From contig JBCDLX010000006.1 of the NCBI GenBank assembly GCA_038744785.1, positions 124,001-188,000 on the forward strand: a DNA stretch of 64,000 bases, written 5' to 3'. The position numbers and the translations under genes were made by a program. The stretch is from Ovoidimarina sp038744785 (GTDB taxonomy: Bacteria; Pseudomonadota; Alphaproteobacteria; Rhodobacterales; Rhodobacteraceae). The notes under the pieces were generated by a model. The model had not been told where the DNA came from. It did not search any database and saw only the letters and a list, made by a program, of their open reading frames with translations. Position 1 is the stretch's first letter; every line of letters begins with the position of its first letter. This document shows positions 1 to 8,607 of the stretch, one piece after another.

Positions 1-1203
1 TCCGACGCGCTCACACGGCTAAGCAATCTGGTGGGAACCCCAGACGATGCGGGTTCAGTCGCTGGCCGGCTTCGCGCGTTCGAGGCATCCCTGATCGAAG
101 CTGGAAGCCGACCGGATTCGGAACCACGGCTGTCGCAGGTCTTGGCGTCGGCACAACGTCTAGCGGGAACCCTGAACCAGACCTCTGACGCGATCCAGGC
201 TGAAAGACTGGCCGCTGACGCATCCATTGGGCGGCAAGTGGAGTCGCTGAACACAGGGCTTCAACAAGTCGCTGATCTTAATGCGCAAATCAATGCGCTG
301 AGCGGCCAGGGACGCGATGTGTCGGCGCTTGAAGATCAGAAGCAAGCCACAATCGACGGCATTGCCGACATTGTTCCGTTGCGCGTCCTGCCGCGCGATG
401 GCGGCCGGGTGGCGCTTTATACGGCAGGCGGCACGAGCCTGCTGGAGAATACGCCGCGCGAGATCGGCTTCACACCGGTTAACTTCATCACTCCCGATAT
501 GACCCAAGCGAGCGGGGCCCTGAACGGGCTGACAATCGGCGGCCGCCCTGTGGCAGCGACCGGCGGTCTCGCGGGTTTCGGCGGCGGCACCCTTTCGGCC
601 GCGTTCGAATTGCGGGATATCACAGGACCCGAGGCACAGGCCCGGCTCGACTCCTTCGCCCGCGACCTTCTGGAGCGTTTCGCCGATCCCGCGCTCGACC
701 CGACGACGCTCCCGATCGATCCCGGGCTCTTCACCGATGCGGGAACGTCGTTTGATCCACTCCATGAGGTTGGCCTTTCCGGGCGCCTTCAGATCAATGC
801 GATAATTGATCCGGCGCAAGGCGGCGAACTTCGCCGGATTCGGGATGGTCTGGGCGCGGCTGTTCCGGGCGACACAGGAAACGCGACACTCATTTATGGT
901 TACCTCGATGCGCTGGAAACCCGCCAGTCGCCGCCCAGTACTGCGATCACGCAAGCGGAGCGTAGCTCATTTTCACTCGCGGCCGACCTGTCATCGCTGT
1001 TTGGCGTCGATACCAGCAACGCAGAATTGGACCGCGGCTTCGCCGCGTCACGCCAATCCGCCCTGGTGTCGCTGGAACTGGAGCGTGGTGTCGATACGGA
1101 TCAAGAACTTCAACAGCTTTTGTTAATTGAGCAAAGCTATGCTGCCAATGCCCGGGTCATTCAGACGATCGACGGCCTGATCGAAGAACTTCTGAGGATC
1201 TGA
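1..1203 (+). CDS. flgK: Flagellar hook-associated protein 1 (HAP1), 5' end missing
   Basis: FlgK forms the hook-filament junction outside the cell. The reading frame is open from the first base of the window, so about 400 C-terminal residues are seen and the N-terminal rod/hook-type motif lies upstream. The visible part has the helical stretch common to FlgK (QVADLNAQINALSGQ near the start) and ends in the typical amphipathic C-terminal helix (LLLIEQSYAANARVIQ), which packs in the junction. It is followed three bases later by flgL, as in most flagellar clusters. A first in-frame GTG at 31 is not the real start. Confidence 0.93.
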   Translation, partial: SDALTRLSNLVGTPDDAGSVAGRLRAFEASLIEAGSRPDSEPRLSQVLASAQRLAGTLNQTSDAIQAERLAADASIGRQVESLNTGLQQVADLNAQINALSGQGRDVSALEDQKQATIDGIADIVPLRVLPRDGGRVALYTAGGTSLLENTPREIGFTPVNFITPDMTQASGALNGLTIGGRPVAATGGLAGFGGGTLSAAFELRDITGPEAQARLDSFARDLLERFADPALDPTTLPIDPGLFTDAGTSFDPLHEVGLSGRLQINAIIDPAQGGELRRIRDGLGAAVPGDTGNATLIYGYLDALETRQSPPSTAITQAERSSFSLAADLSSLFGVDTSNAELDRGFAASRQSALVSLELERGVDTDQELQQLLLIEQSYAANARVIQTIDGLIEELLRI

Positions 1204-1206
1204 CCT

Positions 1207-2214
1207 GTGAGTTTTCTTTCTATCGGCGATCTTGCCCAGACATTTCAGCTGCGCCGCGATTCCGCACGGATCGACAGCACCATTCAGCGACTGACACAGG
1301 AACTGTCGAGCGGGCTGCGTACCGACCTGGTGGGGGTCACGTCCGGCGACTTTGGACCACTCTCGGGGATAGAACGCGACCTTTCGGCGCTGACTTCTTA
1401 TGAACTCGCGGCGAAAGAGGCGGCCCTTGTGGGCGAGGCCGGAAATGCAGCACTTGGACGGATCAAAGACGATGCCGACACGCTGACCTCGACACTACTT
1501 CTGACTCAGACCGCCGGACAAGCCGCCGTCCTGGACAACGCTGCAGCAGATGCGCGCAACCGGTTTGAAAACGCGGTGTCCGCGCTGAACACCGAGGTTG
1601 CCGGGCGGTCTGTGTTTTCCGGCCAGGCCTACGGAACCTCGCCACTTCCGGATGCGCAGGACATTCTCGACGACCTGTTTGCCGCAGTTTCGACCGAAAC
1701 GACGGTGGCAGATGCCCTGGCAGCGATCGACGCTTGGTTCGCGCCCGGAGGAGACTTTGAAACGACAATCTATCGGGGCTCGCTGGCTGAAGCTGCTCCA
1801 GTACGATTGGGGCGGGGCGATACGGCGCAACCATCTGTCACTGTTCTCGACCCAGGTGTGACGGGGACATTGAGCGCGTTGGCCTCTGCGGCGCTTCTTG
1901 ATGAAGGATTGTTTGCAGGCCAGACCGACCTTCGCCGGGATTTCGCCGGTACAATTGCCGAGCGACTGCTGACCTCGATAGAGGACCTGACAGAAAGCCG
2001 GGCTCGCATCGGAGATGGTCAAGGGCTCGTCGAAGCGACGCAAGCAAGCATTTCAGCGGAACGGTCCTCGCTGGAACTTGCACGGGCCGAGATTGTAGCG
2101 GCGGACCCGTATGAGGTGGCCGTCCTTTTGCGCGAAGCAGAAACGCAGTTGCAGACGCTATACACGTTGACCGGCCGCCTTTCGTCACTTTCGCTCGTGA
2201 ACTATCTAAGATGA
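1207..2214 (+). CDS. flgL: Flagellar hook-associated protein 3 (HAP3)
   Basis: FlgL is the second hook-filament junction protein, between FlgK and the flagellin filament. It has 335 residues. The N-terminus (IQRLTQELSSGLRTDLV) and C-terminal helix (LREAETQLQTLYTLTGRLSSLSL) are flagellin-like, as in the family. The start is GTG, three bases after the flgK stop. The stop overlaps the flgI start by ATGA, so flgK-flgL-flgI appear to be one translationally coupled unit. Confidence 0.93.
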   Translation: MSFLSIGDLAQTFQLRRDSARIDSTIQRLTQELSSGLRTDLVGVTSGDFGPLSGIERDLSALTSYELAAKEAALVGEAGNAALGRIKDDADTLTSTLLLTQTAGQAAVLDNAAADARNRFENAVSALNTEVAGRSVFSGQAYGTSPLPDAQDILDDLFAAVSTETTVADALAAIDAWFAPGGDFETTIYRGSLAEAAPVRLGRGDTAQPSVTVLDPGVTGTLSALASAALLDEGLFAGQTDLRRDFAGTIAERLLTSIEDLTESRARIGDGQGLVEATQASISAERSSLELARAEIVAADPYEVAVLLREAETQLQTLYTLTGRLSSLSLVNYLR

Positions 2215-3311
2215 CTTTTCGTCTGTCGTTCCTGCTCTGGCTTTGCCTGGCGCCTGTGATCGCAGTGGCTGAAGGCATCCGCATAAAGGATCTTGTCGAA
2301 TTTGACGGCGTTCGCGGCAACGATCTGGTCGGATACGGTCTGGTCGTGGGGCTGAACGGGACGGGCGATGGACTCCGCAACTCGCCCTACACCGAAGAAA
2401 TCATGTCCAACCTCCTTGAACGTCTGGGGGTCAATGTATCGGGCGAGCAGTTTCGACCGCAGAACGTTGCGGCCGTCTTTGCAACCGCGACTTTGCCGCC
2501 CTTCGCACGTGGCGGGGGCAGGATCGACGTCACAGTCTCTGCCATCGGCGATGCCGAAAGCCTGCTTGGCGGCACATTGATCATGACACCTTTGACGGCG
2601 GCCGACGGGCAAATCTATGCCGTCGCGCAGGGGACAGTAATCGCGGGCGGGGTGACGGCCGAAGGCGATGCTTCCAGCGTGACTGAGGGTGTCCCGACTT
2701 CGGGCACTATTCCAGCGGGCGCACGGGTCGAGCGAGAGATCGATTTTCAGTTCGCTCACCTCAAGACGATCCGGCTTGCTCTGCGCAATCCCGATTTCTC
2801 GACTGCGGCCGACATCGAGGAGATCATCAACGGTGCAGTCAGTCCGCGTGCCGCGCGGATGCTGGATGCCGGCACCGTGGAACTGGACGTTCGTGCAACA
2901 GGCGCGCGCTCGCCTGCGCATGCCATCGGTCTGATCGAAAACCTGACCGTCACGCCGGAGATGCGTGCCCGCGTCGTCGTAGATCAGCGATCGGGCACGA
3001 TCGTTATGGGCCGCGATGTCCGGATCTCGCACGTCGCGGTAAGCCAGGGTGGGCTCACTTTGCGGATCACAGAATCACCTTTGGCGATCCAGCCCAATCC
3101 CTTTGCCGACGGAGAATCGATCGTAGTTCCGAGAACAACGGCCTCCATCGAACAAGAGGAAGGCGGGCTGGCCGAACTGCGGGGCGGGCCGACCCTATCG
3201 GATGTGGTGGCCGGATTGAACGCGCTGGGTGTGTCCCCACGCGACATGATCGACATTTTAAAGAGCATCAAGGCGGCAGGAGCGCTCCATGCAGAATTTG
3301 TGGTCCGCTGA
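2211..3311 (+). CDS. flgI: Flagellar P-ring protein precursor
   Basis: FlgI forms the periplasmic P-ring, the bushing around the rod in the peptidoglycan layer. It has 366 residues, the usual family length. A Sec signal peptide occupies about residues 1-20 and ends in AVAEG. The mature protein starts with IRIKDLVEFDGVRGNDLVGYGL, followed by the hallmark GLNGTGD. The C-terminal pattern GLNALGVSPRDMIDILK is characteristic. The start overlaps the flgL stop by ATGA. The gene ends the plus-strand unit and is convergent with fliP. Confidence 0.96.
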   Translation: MTFRLSFLLWLCLAPVIAVAEGIRIKDLVEFDGVRGNDLVGYGLVVGLNGTGDGLRNSPYTEEIMSNLLERLGVNVSGEQFRPQNVAAVFATATLPPFARGGGRIDVTVSAIGDAESLLGGTLIMTPLTAADGQIYAVAQGTVIAGGVTAEGDASSVTEGVPTSGTIPAGARVEREIDFQFAHLKTIRLALRNPDFSTAADIEEIINGAVSPRAARMLDAGTVELDVRATGARSPAHAIGLIENLTVTPEMRARVVVDQRSGTIVMGRDVRISHVAVSQGGLTLRITESPLAIQPNPFADGESIVVPRTTASIEQEEGGLAELRGGPTLSDVVAGLNALGVSPRDMIDILKSIKAAGALHAEFVVR

Positions 3312-3651
3312 CGCAATTTGTGACGACCCCAGATCACGCAGTGCTGCCAAACGTCGCGGATCCCAAGATGTTGGTCCATACCCGTCTGCTTCACGCTGAT
3401 CGCGCTAAGCGATCTTCACGCTCGAGGGCCCACGCCAGGTATGACGGCCCGCGCCCAGCGTGGCCGCACAGACACCATCGCGATACATCTCGGGTCAGAA
3501 CCGGGATTGGCAAGTAAACTGCCGAAGGCGCCGAAACCAGACGATCTCCTTCGACCTTGGTCAGTTCTTTCCACCCAAGAACCCAGAACGTATGCCGTTC
3601 GGTCATTGATGGACGGTCCGCTCATAGATAACAGGCGCGCCCTCGACAGGG
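3312..3651. other. Intergenic stretch between convergent flgI and fliP
   Basis: About 340 bases lie between the stops of flgI and fliP. A perfect 6-bp stem (GATCGC/GCGATC, 3398-3414) is flanked by a direct repeat, CTTCACGCT at 3389 and 3414. There is no T-run, so it is not a clear intrinsic terminator. A 71-codon minus-strand frame (3391-3606) is described separately. No recognised gene is seen. Confidence 0.5.
3391..3606 (-). CDS. Possible small hypothetical protein downstream of fliP
   Basis: This 71-residue frame begins MTERHTFWVLGWKELTKVEG, 45 bases after the fliP stop and in the same direction. I recognise no family. It has no good Shine-Dalgarno sequence, no signal peptide and no membrane segment. 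A second minus-strand frame overlaps it, so the region could be the remnant of a frameshifted gene or simply noncoding. It is listed because it fills the only sizeable gap near fliP. Confidence 0.2.
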   Translation of the reverse strand: MTERHTFWVLGWKELTKVEGDRLVSAPSAVYLPIPVLTRDVSRWCLCGHAGRGPSYLAWALEREDRLARSA

Positions 3652-4395
3652 TTAAAAGTAGCTTGTCACCAACGCCCCTGAAACAAGGCTCCACCCATCG
3701 GCAAGAACAAAGAACCCAAGCTTGAATGGCAGCGACACGATCACGGGCGGCACCATCATCATACCCATGGACATAAGGATCGCGGCAACCACCAGATCAA
3801 TAATCAGAAAGGGCAGGAAAATCAAGAAACCGACCTGGAACGCGCGTTCCACCTCGCTCAATAGAAACGACGGGACAAGGATCGACAGGGCGCTGTCAGC
3901 GGTCGGACCCGGCGGCGCACCGCGAAGCTCGGCAAGGTGACGGAACGTATCCGGATCAACCCGGCCCGCCATGAAGACGCGAAAAGGCTCCAAGGCGGCG
4001 GCCAATCCGGCTTCTGTTGAGATCTGGTTTTCGACCATCGGTTGCAGACCGGCATCCCAAGCAACCAGGAACACGGGCTCCATCACGAAATAGGTGAGAA
4101 ACAAGGCAAGTGATACGATCAAGATGTTGGGCGGCGATGTCTGAAGTCCGATCCCCTGACGCAAAATTGCGAGGACCGTCACCATAAACGGAAAACAGGT
4201 GATCATAACGGCTAATCCTGGCACCAGGCTGAGCGCCGTCATCAAAATGAGGATCTGAATGAGCCGTTCCGAAAGCAATCCATTCTGGCCAAGATCAATC
4301 TCGATCGCCTGACCGAAAGCCGCACTGCTGCCCAGCACCGCAAGCATCGCGCCAAGCGCCCAAGCGGCGCCGGTCGGTATCCGGCGGGCGCGCAT
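3652..4395 (-). CDS. fliP: Flagellar type III export gate protein FliP
   Basis: FliP forms the core pentamer of the inner-membrane export gate with FliQ and FliR. The chosen ATG gives 247 residues. There is a cleavable-type N-terminal hydrophobic segment (GAMLAVLGSSAAFGQA), then the family blocks TALSLVPGLAVMITCFPFMVTVLAILRQ and, near the C-terminus, ILMSMGMMMVPPVIVSLPFKLGFFVLADGW, each given here as landmarks in shortened reading. The start lies one base past the fliN stop; an ATG 15 bases upstream would overlap fliN. Last gene of the minus-strand unit fliF-fliH-fliN-fliP. Confidence 0.94.
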   Translation of the reverse strand: MRARRIPTGAAWALGAMLAVLGSSAAFGQAIEIDLGQNGLLSERLIQILILMTALSLVPGLAVMITCFPFMVTVLAILRQGIGLQTSPPNILIVSLALFLTYFVMEPVFLVAWDAGLQPMVENQISTEAGLAAALEPFRVFMAGRVDPDTFRHLAELRGAPPGPTADSALSILVPSFLLSEVERAFQVGFLIFLPFLIIDLVVAAILMSMGMMMVPPVIVSLPFKLGFFVLADGWSLVSGALVTSYF

Positions 4396-4396
4396 C

Positions 4397-4693
4397 CTAC
4401 GACGCCCCATCCGCCGAGACGATTTCGGTAATCCGAACGGCGAGATGACCAGGCGCTTCGGCCACTTCTTGCAACTCTCCATGCGCGACGATCCTGTCGC
4501 CTGCGTATATCGTGACTGGGTCGTCGATGCCCTTGTCGAGCGGAATCACGGCATTTCGGTCAAGTGACAAGAGCGTCCCGATCGACGCGCGCGCGCGGCC
4601 TACGGAAACGACAAGTGTAACTGGAACATCGCGAAATGCGTCGCCATAGACGCCCGGGCCGCGTCCTTGTTCGGGGCTGTCCTGTTCATCCAT
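4397..4693 (-). CDS. fliN: Flagellar motor switch protein FliN
   Basis: FliN sits at the bottom of the C-ring and binds CheY-P and FliH. It has 98 residues and consists mainly of one SpoA/surface-presentation domain, with the pattern VPVTLVVSVGRARASIGTLL, then DPVTIYAGDRIVAHGEL and a final VRITEIV. The ATG at 4693 was chosen because residues upstream of it overlap fliH in another frame and do not resemble FliN. It overlaps fliH by 8 bases. No fliM or fliG is seen in the window. Confidence 0.9.
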   Translation of the reverse strand: MDEQDSPEQGRGPGVYGDAFRDVPVTLVVSVGRARASIGTLLSLDRNAVIPLDKGIDDPVTIYAGDRIVAHGELQEVAEAPGHLAVRITEIVSADGAS

Positions 4694-5291
4694 GTGCCTG
4701 CATCTCCATCTGTTCGGGCGGGGCAACGTCCAGCGCAACGCGAAGCCGGTGAAGAAGCGCGCCTGGGTCGATCGACACATCGCGACGCTTCGAGGTGACC
4801 TGTGCCTGCCCGGAGGCGAGGGCAGCTTCCTCGACAATCTCGACTGGCGGTGCATCGTTCATGTCGACAAGCCGACGCACAACGGCGCCATCCTCGGGCG
4901 AGACCAGAATGCGGATATCATCCTCGTGTTGTTCCTTCACCCGCTCGACCAGATCCGCAGCAATCCCTGCGGCCGCAACTTCCGAAAGGAGCTCGGGGAA
5001 CATGGTGTCCAGAAAATCGGCCAGAAAGGGCTCTATCGATGCAAGGAATTCATCGCGAGCCTCGAAATAGGTGAAGCTTAAATCGCGCAGGTTCCGGGAT
5101 AGTTCGGCACTGACGTTGCGGGCGTCTTCATCTGCAGACTTGATCGCATCGTCCCAACCAGTCTTGTAGCCGTCCTCATAGCCGGCGACGCGCGCGGCCT
5201 CGAGACTCGCGTTTTCGGGCTGCGCGTCGGCGTCGATTGTCTGCGCATCCTTCCCGTCCCCGGTTTCGTCGAAATCCTCAAGCTCCATCAT
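4686..5291 (-). CDS. fliH: FliH-like flagellar assembly protein
   Basis: FliH is the stator of the FliI export ATPase and links it to the C-ring. The protein has 201 residues with an acidic N-terminus. A glycine-spaced helix (ARVAGYEDGYKTGWDDA) and a C-terminal E/V-rich domain (IRILVSPEDGAVVRRLV) match the organisation of FliH/YscL proteins. Sequence conservation is low, and the assignment rests partly on its place between fliF and fliN. The start overlaps the fliF stop by ATGA. Confidence 0.75.
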   Translation of the reverse strand: MMELEDFDETGDGKDAQTIDADAQPENASLEAARVAGYEDGYKTGWDDAIKSADEDARNVSAELSRNLRDLSFTYFEARDEFLASIEPFLADFLDTMFPELLSEVAAAGIAADLVERVKEQHEDDIRILVSPEDGAVVRRLVDMNDAPPVEIVEEAALASGQAQVTSKRRDVSIDPGALLHRLRVALDVAPPEQMEMQAHG

Positions 5292-6916
5292 CTTGCGGCC
5301 TCTGGTTCTTCCATCCAGCTCCGCAGGACCATAGCCGTCTCAGATTCGCGCCCGTTTGCCAGTTCGGCGAGCCGCGCCGCTGGATCAGCGCCGCCGTCCG
5401 GGGCGGAAAGGGCCGCATCCGGGGGCGGGATGTCGACAACGGACATTGGCGGCAATTCGCCATCGATCTCACCGTCCAACGCAGGAAGTGCAGGAGTTGC
5501 CGCCGGTGTTTCGATGGCCACTGGGAGCGTGGGCGGTTCCGCCACTGGCGCTGGAAGCGCAGGGGCCGGAGCCGCCCGCAAAATCGGACGCACAACGAAG
5601 AGACCAAGGACCAATGCCACCAGTGCCAGGACGCCGATCTGTATCAGTTGCATGGCATCAATCCCAAGCCGCGTCAAAAGCGGTATGGGGGCGGCCTCGG
5701 TCCCGACCTCTTCGATCGGGGGGAACTCTAAGGACTGGAGCGTAATCTCCTCGCCGCGCGCTTCGTCAAATCCCACAGCCGAGGCCACAAGGGACCGGAG
5801 CGCCGAAAGCTCGTCCTCGGGGCGCGGCGACCAGGTTTCTGTCCCGTCCCCGCCAGTGGTGCGGATACCGTCAACCAGAACGGCAACGGTCAGCCGGCGC
5901 ACGGCACCCGGCAGGCGAAGAACCTCGCGCAGGGTTTCGGAAACCTCGTAGTTCACCTGTTCCCTAGTGCCTGTTTCCGAAGACGACGAATCTGCACCCT
6001 GGCCGCCCGCATCGCCGTCCGGCAGGTTTCCAGCGACCGTTACCGCTCCATCTCGACTGTCATTTGCAGAAGAATTGGTTTCCTCTGTCACTGTGCTGAT
6101 CGCGACGCGGCTGTCGGGATCAAAGTTCCTTTCGACGATCTCTTCGCGCTCGGTCACGCGGTCGACGGCCACCTCGACGACCACCCGTCCTGAGCCTACC
6201 CGTGCCTCGAGCAGACGCTGAACGCTTGCGCGCAGCGCAGCCGCTCTGTCGCCGCCCGCCGCCCTGCCTTCGGGCGCAGAGTTCGCATCGCCCACGACGC
6301 CGGTGATAGAATCGATTACGGTGACGTCGTCTGGCATCAGCCCTTGGACTGCCGCGGCCACCAAGAATCGGATCGCATGCGCCTGGGCCGCGGAAAGCGC
6401 GCCGCCAGAGGTTGTCACCATAACCGATGCCGATGAAGGCTCATTCTTCATGAAGCTGCGCTGGGCTGCGTTCGAAAGATGAACCCGCGCTCCGCTTACG
6501 CCCGGTTGCGACAGGATCGTCCGGGCAAGCTCGCCTTCCTTGGCACGCCAATACGCCGCATCGAACATTTGTGCGGTGGTGCCGAACCCCGAAAGGTTAT
6601 CGAGTATCTCATACCCGCCGACAGACGATGTCGGCTGGCCTTCGGCCGCCAAAAGCATTCGCAGAGAATCACGACGGGCGGCATCCACATAGATCGCGTC
6701 CCCGCGCACCTCAAAGGCTGCACCCTGTTGTTCAAGAGTTCCGATCACCTCGCCTGCTGCTGCCGGATCCAGGCCGGAGTAAAGCAGGTTCATCGTCGGC
6801 GTACCGGCACCGCGCGCGATAAGCATCACCGCACCAAAAGCGGCTGCGGTCGCCAAAAAAACAAGCACACGACGCGCTGGATCAAGCGCATTGAACACCG
6901 ACACAAGCTTCTGCAC
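5288..6916 (-). CDS. fliF: Flagellar MS-ring protein FliF
   Basis: FliF builds the inner-membrane MS-ring, the platform of the motor and export gate. The two membrane helices are near residues 18-37 (RRVLVFLATAAAFGAVMLIA) and near residues 430-452 (LIQIGVLALVALVLGLFVV). Between them is the YscJ/FliF periplasmic region, with LYSGLDPAAAGEVIGTLEQQG and ARVHLS. A GTG at 6916 is chosen because GGAGG lies about 7 bases upstream; an ATG at 6958 has no such site. The length is 542 residues. The C-terminal tail, which would bind FliG, ends in MVLRSWMEE. It is divergent from fliL. Confidence 0.95.
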   Translation of the reverse strand: MQKLVSVFNALDPARRVLVFLATAAAFGAVMLIARGAGTPTMNLLYSGLDPAAAGEVIGTLEQQGAAFEVRGDAIYVDAARRDSLRMLLAAEGQPTSSVGGYEILDNLSGFGTTAQMFDAAYWRAKEGELARTILSQPGVSGARVHLSNAAQRSFMKNEPSSASVMVTTSGGALSAAQAHAIRFLVAAAVQGLMPDDVTVIDSITGVVGDANSAPEGRAAGGDRAAALRASVQRLLEARVGSGRVVVEVAVDRVTEREEIVERNFDPDSRVAISTVTEETNSSANDSRDGAVTVAGNLPDGDAGGQGADSSSSETGTREQVNYEVSETLREVLRLPGAVRRLTVAVLVDGIRTTGGDGTETWSPRPEDELSALRSLVASAVGFDEARGEEITLQSLEFPPIEEVGTEAAPIPLLTRLGIDAMQLIQIGVLALVALVLGLFVVRPILRAAPAPALPAPVAEPPTLPVAIETPAATPALPALDGEIDGELPPMSVVDIPPPDAALSAPDGGADPAARLAELANGRESETAMVLRSWMEEPEAAR

Positions 6917-6974
6917 GTCAGTCCTCCGACAAATCGCGGGTTCTCCCGCCGAGGTCACATCTCGCAGAGCGCGC

Positions 6975-6989
6975 TTAACAATCGGTTAG
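6975..6989. promoter_or_regulatory. CtrA-like box between fliF and fliL
   Basis: The bases read TTAA, seven others, then TTAG. The alphaproteobacterial CtrA consensus is TTAA-N7-TTAA, so there is one mismatch. The site lies midway between the divergent starts of fliF and fliL and could serve both. Similarity and position are seen; binding is inferred. Confidence 0.55.
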
Positions 6990-7034
6990 TGCTGATGACC
7001 GTATGAAGGCTCTGCGACGATGGCGGAGTTGGAT

Positions 7035-7508
7035 ATGTCGGATACAACTGCAGACGAACAGGAACCAAGGAAAAAGGGTGGCTTGCTTCCACTTGTCCTA
7101 GGTCTTGCGCTGGCGGTCGCAGGCGCTGGCGGCGGGTATGTCGTGACGTCATCTGGATTGCTGTCCGGGACTGAAAAGACCGACACCAAGGCAAAGACCG
7201 AAATGGTCAAGGCTGCTTTCGTGCCGCTTGATCCGCTTGTGATCTCGGTCGGCGGAGAGGGGCGGCAGCGGCACCTGAGGTTTAATGCGCAGCTTGAGGT
7301 GTCACCCGGGAATGAGCGGTCGGTTCAGGACGTGTTGCCGCGCGTCATGGATGTTCTGAACGGTTATCTGCGGGCGATCAGTCTTTCTGACATTGAAGAC
7401 CCCGCAGCCCTGGTCCGGATGCGGGCGCAGATGTTGCGCCGTGTTCAGATCATTGTTGGCGAGGGCGTGGTGAACGACCTTCTCGTCATGGAATTCGTAC
7501 TAAGCTAG
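7035..7508 (+). CDS. fliL: Flagellar basal body-associated protein FliL
   Basis: FliL is a single-pass inner-membrane protein surrounding the stator. It has 157 residues from the ATG chosen, which has GGAG 6 bases upstream; an ATG 15 bases earlier is possible. A Lys-rich cytoplasmic start leads into one membrane helix (LLPLVLGLALAVAGAGGGYV). The periplasmic domain follows, with the pattern FVPLDPLVISVGGEGRQRHLRF and a C-terminal VVNDLLVMEFVLS. It is first in a plus-strand series leading to motA. A second FliL-like gene occurs at 16275-16757. Confidence 0.9.
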   Translation: MSDTTADEQEPRKKGGLLPLVLGLALAVAGAGGGYVVTSSGLLSGTEKTDTKAKTEMVKAAFVPLDPLVISVGGEGRQRHLRFNAQLEVSPGNERSVQDVLPRVMDVLNGYLRAISLSDIEDPAALVRMRAQMLRRVQIIVGEGVVNDLLVMEFVLS

Positions 7509-7516
7509 GGATTTCG

Positions 7517-7951
7517 ATGGGATTGATCGCCGATATTCTTCTGGTCGCCGCTGCGCTAGGCGCAACGTTTTACTGCTTTATCCTGTCGCGCAGGCTCAAT
7601 CGTTTTACCGATCTCGAGAAGGGCGTAGGCGGCGCCATTGCGGCTTTGTCGACGCAAGTCGACGACATGACCCGAACGCTGAAGTCAGCGCAAGGGGCAG
7701 CCTCAGCCTCGGCCATTTCGCTCGGCGATCTGACTGGAAAAGCAGAAGACGCAGCGCGGCGGCTCGAACTTCTGGTGGCTGCGATGCATGATCTTCCCGA
7801 TCCGCAAGCGACGCCACAGAACACAGGGCTAGCGCAACCGGCCGACGAACCCGAAGCGGACGACCCTAAACCTGCTGAACCGGTGGCGGCGCCTGAGGCA
7901 GCGCCAGCTTTGTTTTCAAGCCGACGAATTGCTGGGGGGCAGACCGCATGA
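7517..7951 (+). CDS. Small membrane-anchored flagellar-operon protein, PflI-like
   Basis: The protein has 144 residues: an N-terminal membrane helix (residues 2-22), a predicted coiled coil (about 30-90) and a Pro/Ala/Glu-rich tail. This build resembles the Caulobacter flagellar-positioning protein PflI, whose gene also lies close to fliL, but I cannot show homology by eye. It is 8 bases from fliL and overlaps the next gene by ATGA. A role in motor placement or assembly is inference. Confidence 0.6.
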   Translation: MGLIADILLVAAALGATFYCFILSRRLNRFTDLEKGVGGAIAALSTQVDDMTRTLKSAQGAASASAISLGDLTGKAEDAARRLELLVAAMHDLPDPQATPQNTGLAQPADEPEADDPKPAEPVAAPEAAPALFSSRRIAGGQTA

Positions 7952-8541
7952 GTATCGGATTGCGCCTTGGCGGACGCGGCGGCGGTGCCTTGCTTAGTCT
8001 TGCGCTTTTGTTCCTCCTCTCGGGCGCGCTGCGTTTGTGGGACGGAACAGGGGCAGCAATCGCACGCGAAGTTGTAGAGTTTGGGAACGAGGGCGGGGGG
8101 TACACGGGGACCATGCCGACCTGCGAGGTTGACCCCGGGTTGGAAGCTTCACTTGCTGCGGTCCAGTCGCGCGAAGCCCGGCTTTCTAATCGCGAGGCAG
8201 CGCTTGAAGACAGGTTGCGCGCCCTGGAAGTCGCCGAACGATCTGTATCAACGAAGCTCGAAGAATTGCAGGCGGCCGAAGCTTCGTTACGGGCAACCAT
8301 GTCACAGTCTCAAACAGCCGCCGAAGAGGATCTGACGCGGCTGACGGCGCTTTACGAAAGCATGAAGCCCCAGGACGCCTCTTTGGTCTTTGCTCAGATG
8401 GCACCAGAGTTTGCGGCGGGCTTCTTGGGACGCATGCGGGCCGACGCGGCGGCTGCGATCATGGCCGGGCTGGAGCCGGCGACCGCTTACTCGATCACGG
8501 TTCTGATCGCCGGGCGCAACGCGCGCGCACCGGTGGAGTAG
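7948..8541 (+). CDS. MotE/FlbE-like flagellar chaperone
   Basis: MotE-type proteins (MgtE N-like domain) assist periplasmic motor proteins in alphaproteobacteria. The protein has 197 residues. An N-terminal membrane or signal helix (ALLSLALLFLLSGALRLW) is followed by a long coiled coil (about 75-125). The C-terminal domain carries the family pattern LTALYESMKPQDASLVFAQM and AAAIMAGLEP. The start overlaps the previous stop by ATGA. It lies just ahead of motA, the usual neighbour. Confidence 0.75.
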   Translation: MSIGLRLGGRGGGALLSLALLFLLSGALRLWDGTGAAIAREVVEFGNEGGGYTGTMPTCEVDPGLEASLAAVQSREARLSNREAALEDRLRALEVAERSVSTKLEELQAAEASLRATMSQSQTAAEEDLTRLTALYESMKPQDASLVFAQMAPEFAAGFLGRMRADAAAAIMAGLEPATAYSITVLIAGRNARAPVE

Positions 8542-8607
8542 CCCGCTGATCCCTAACCGCCGCCAAAACGATGCAGTCCTAACGAGTTCTTCCGGAGACG
8601 TCGCTGA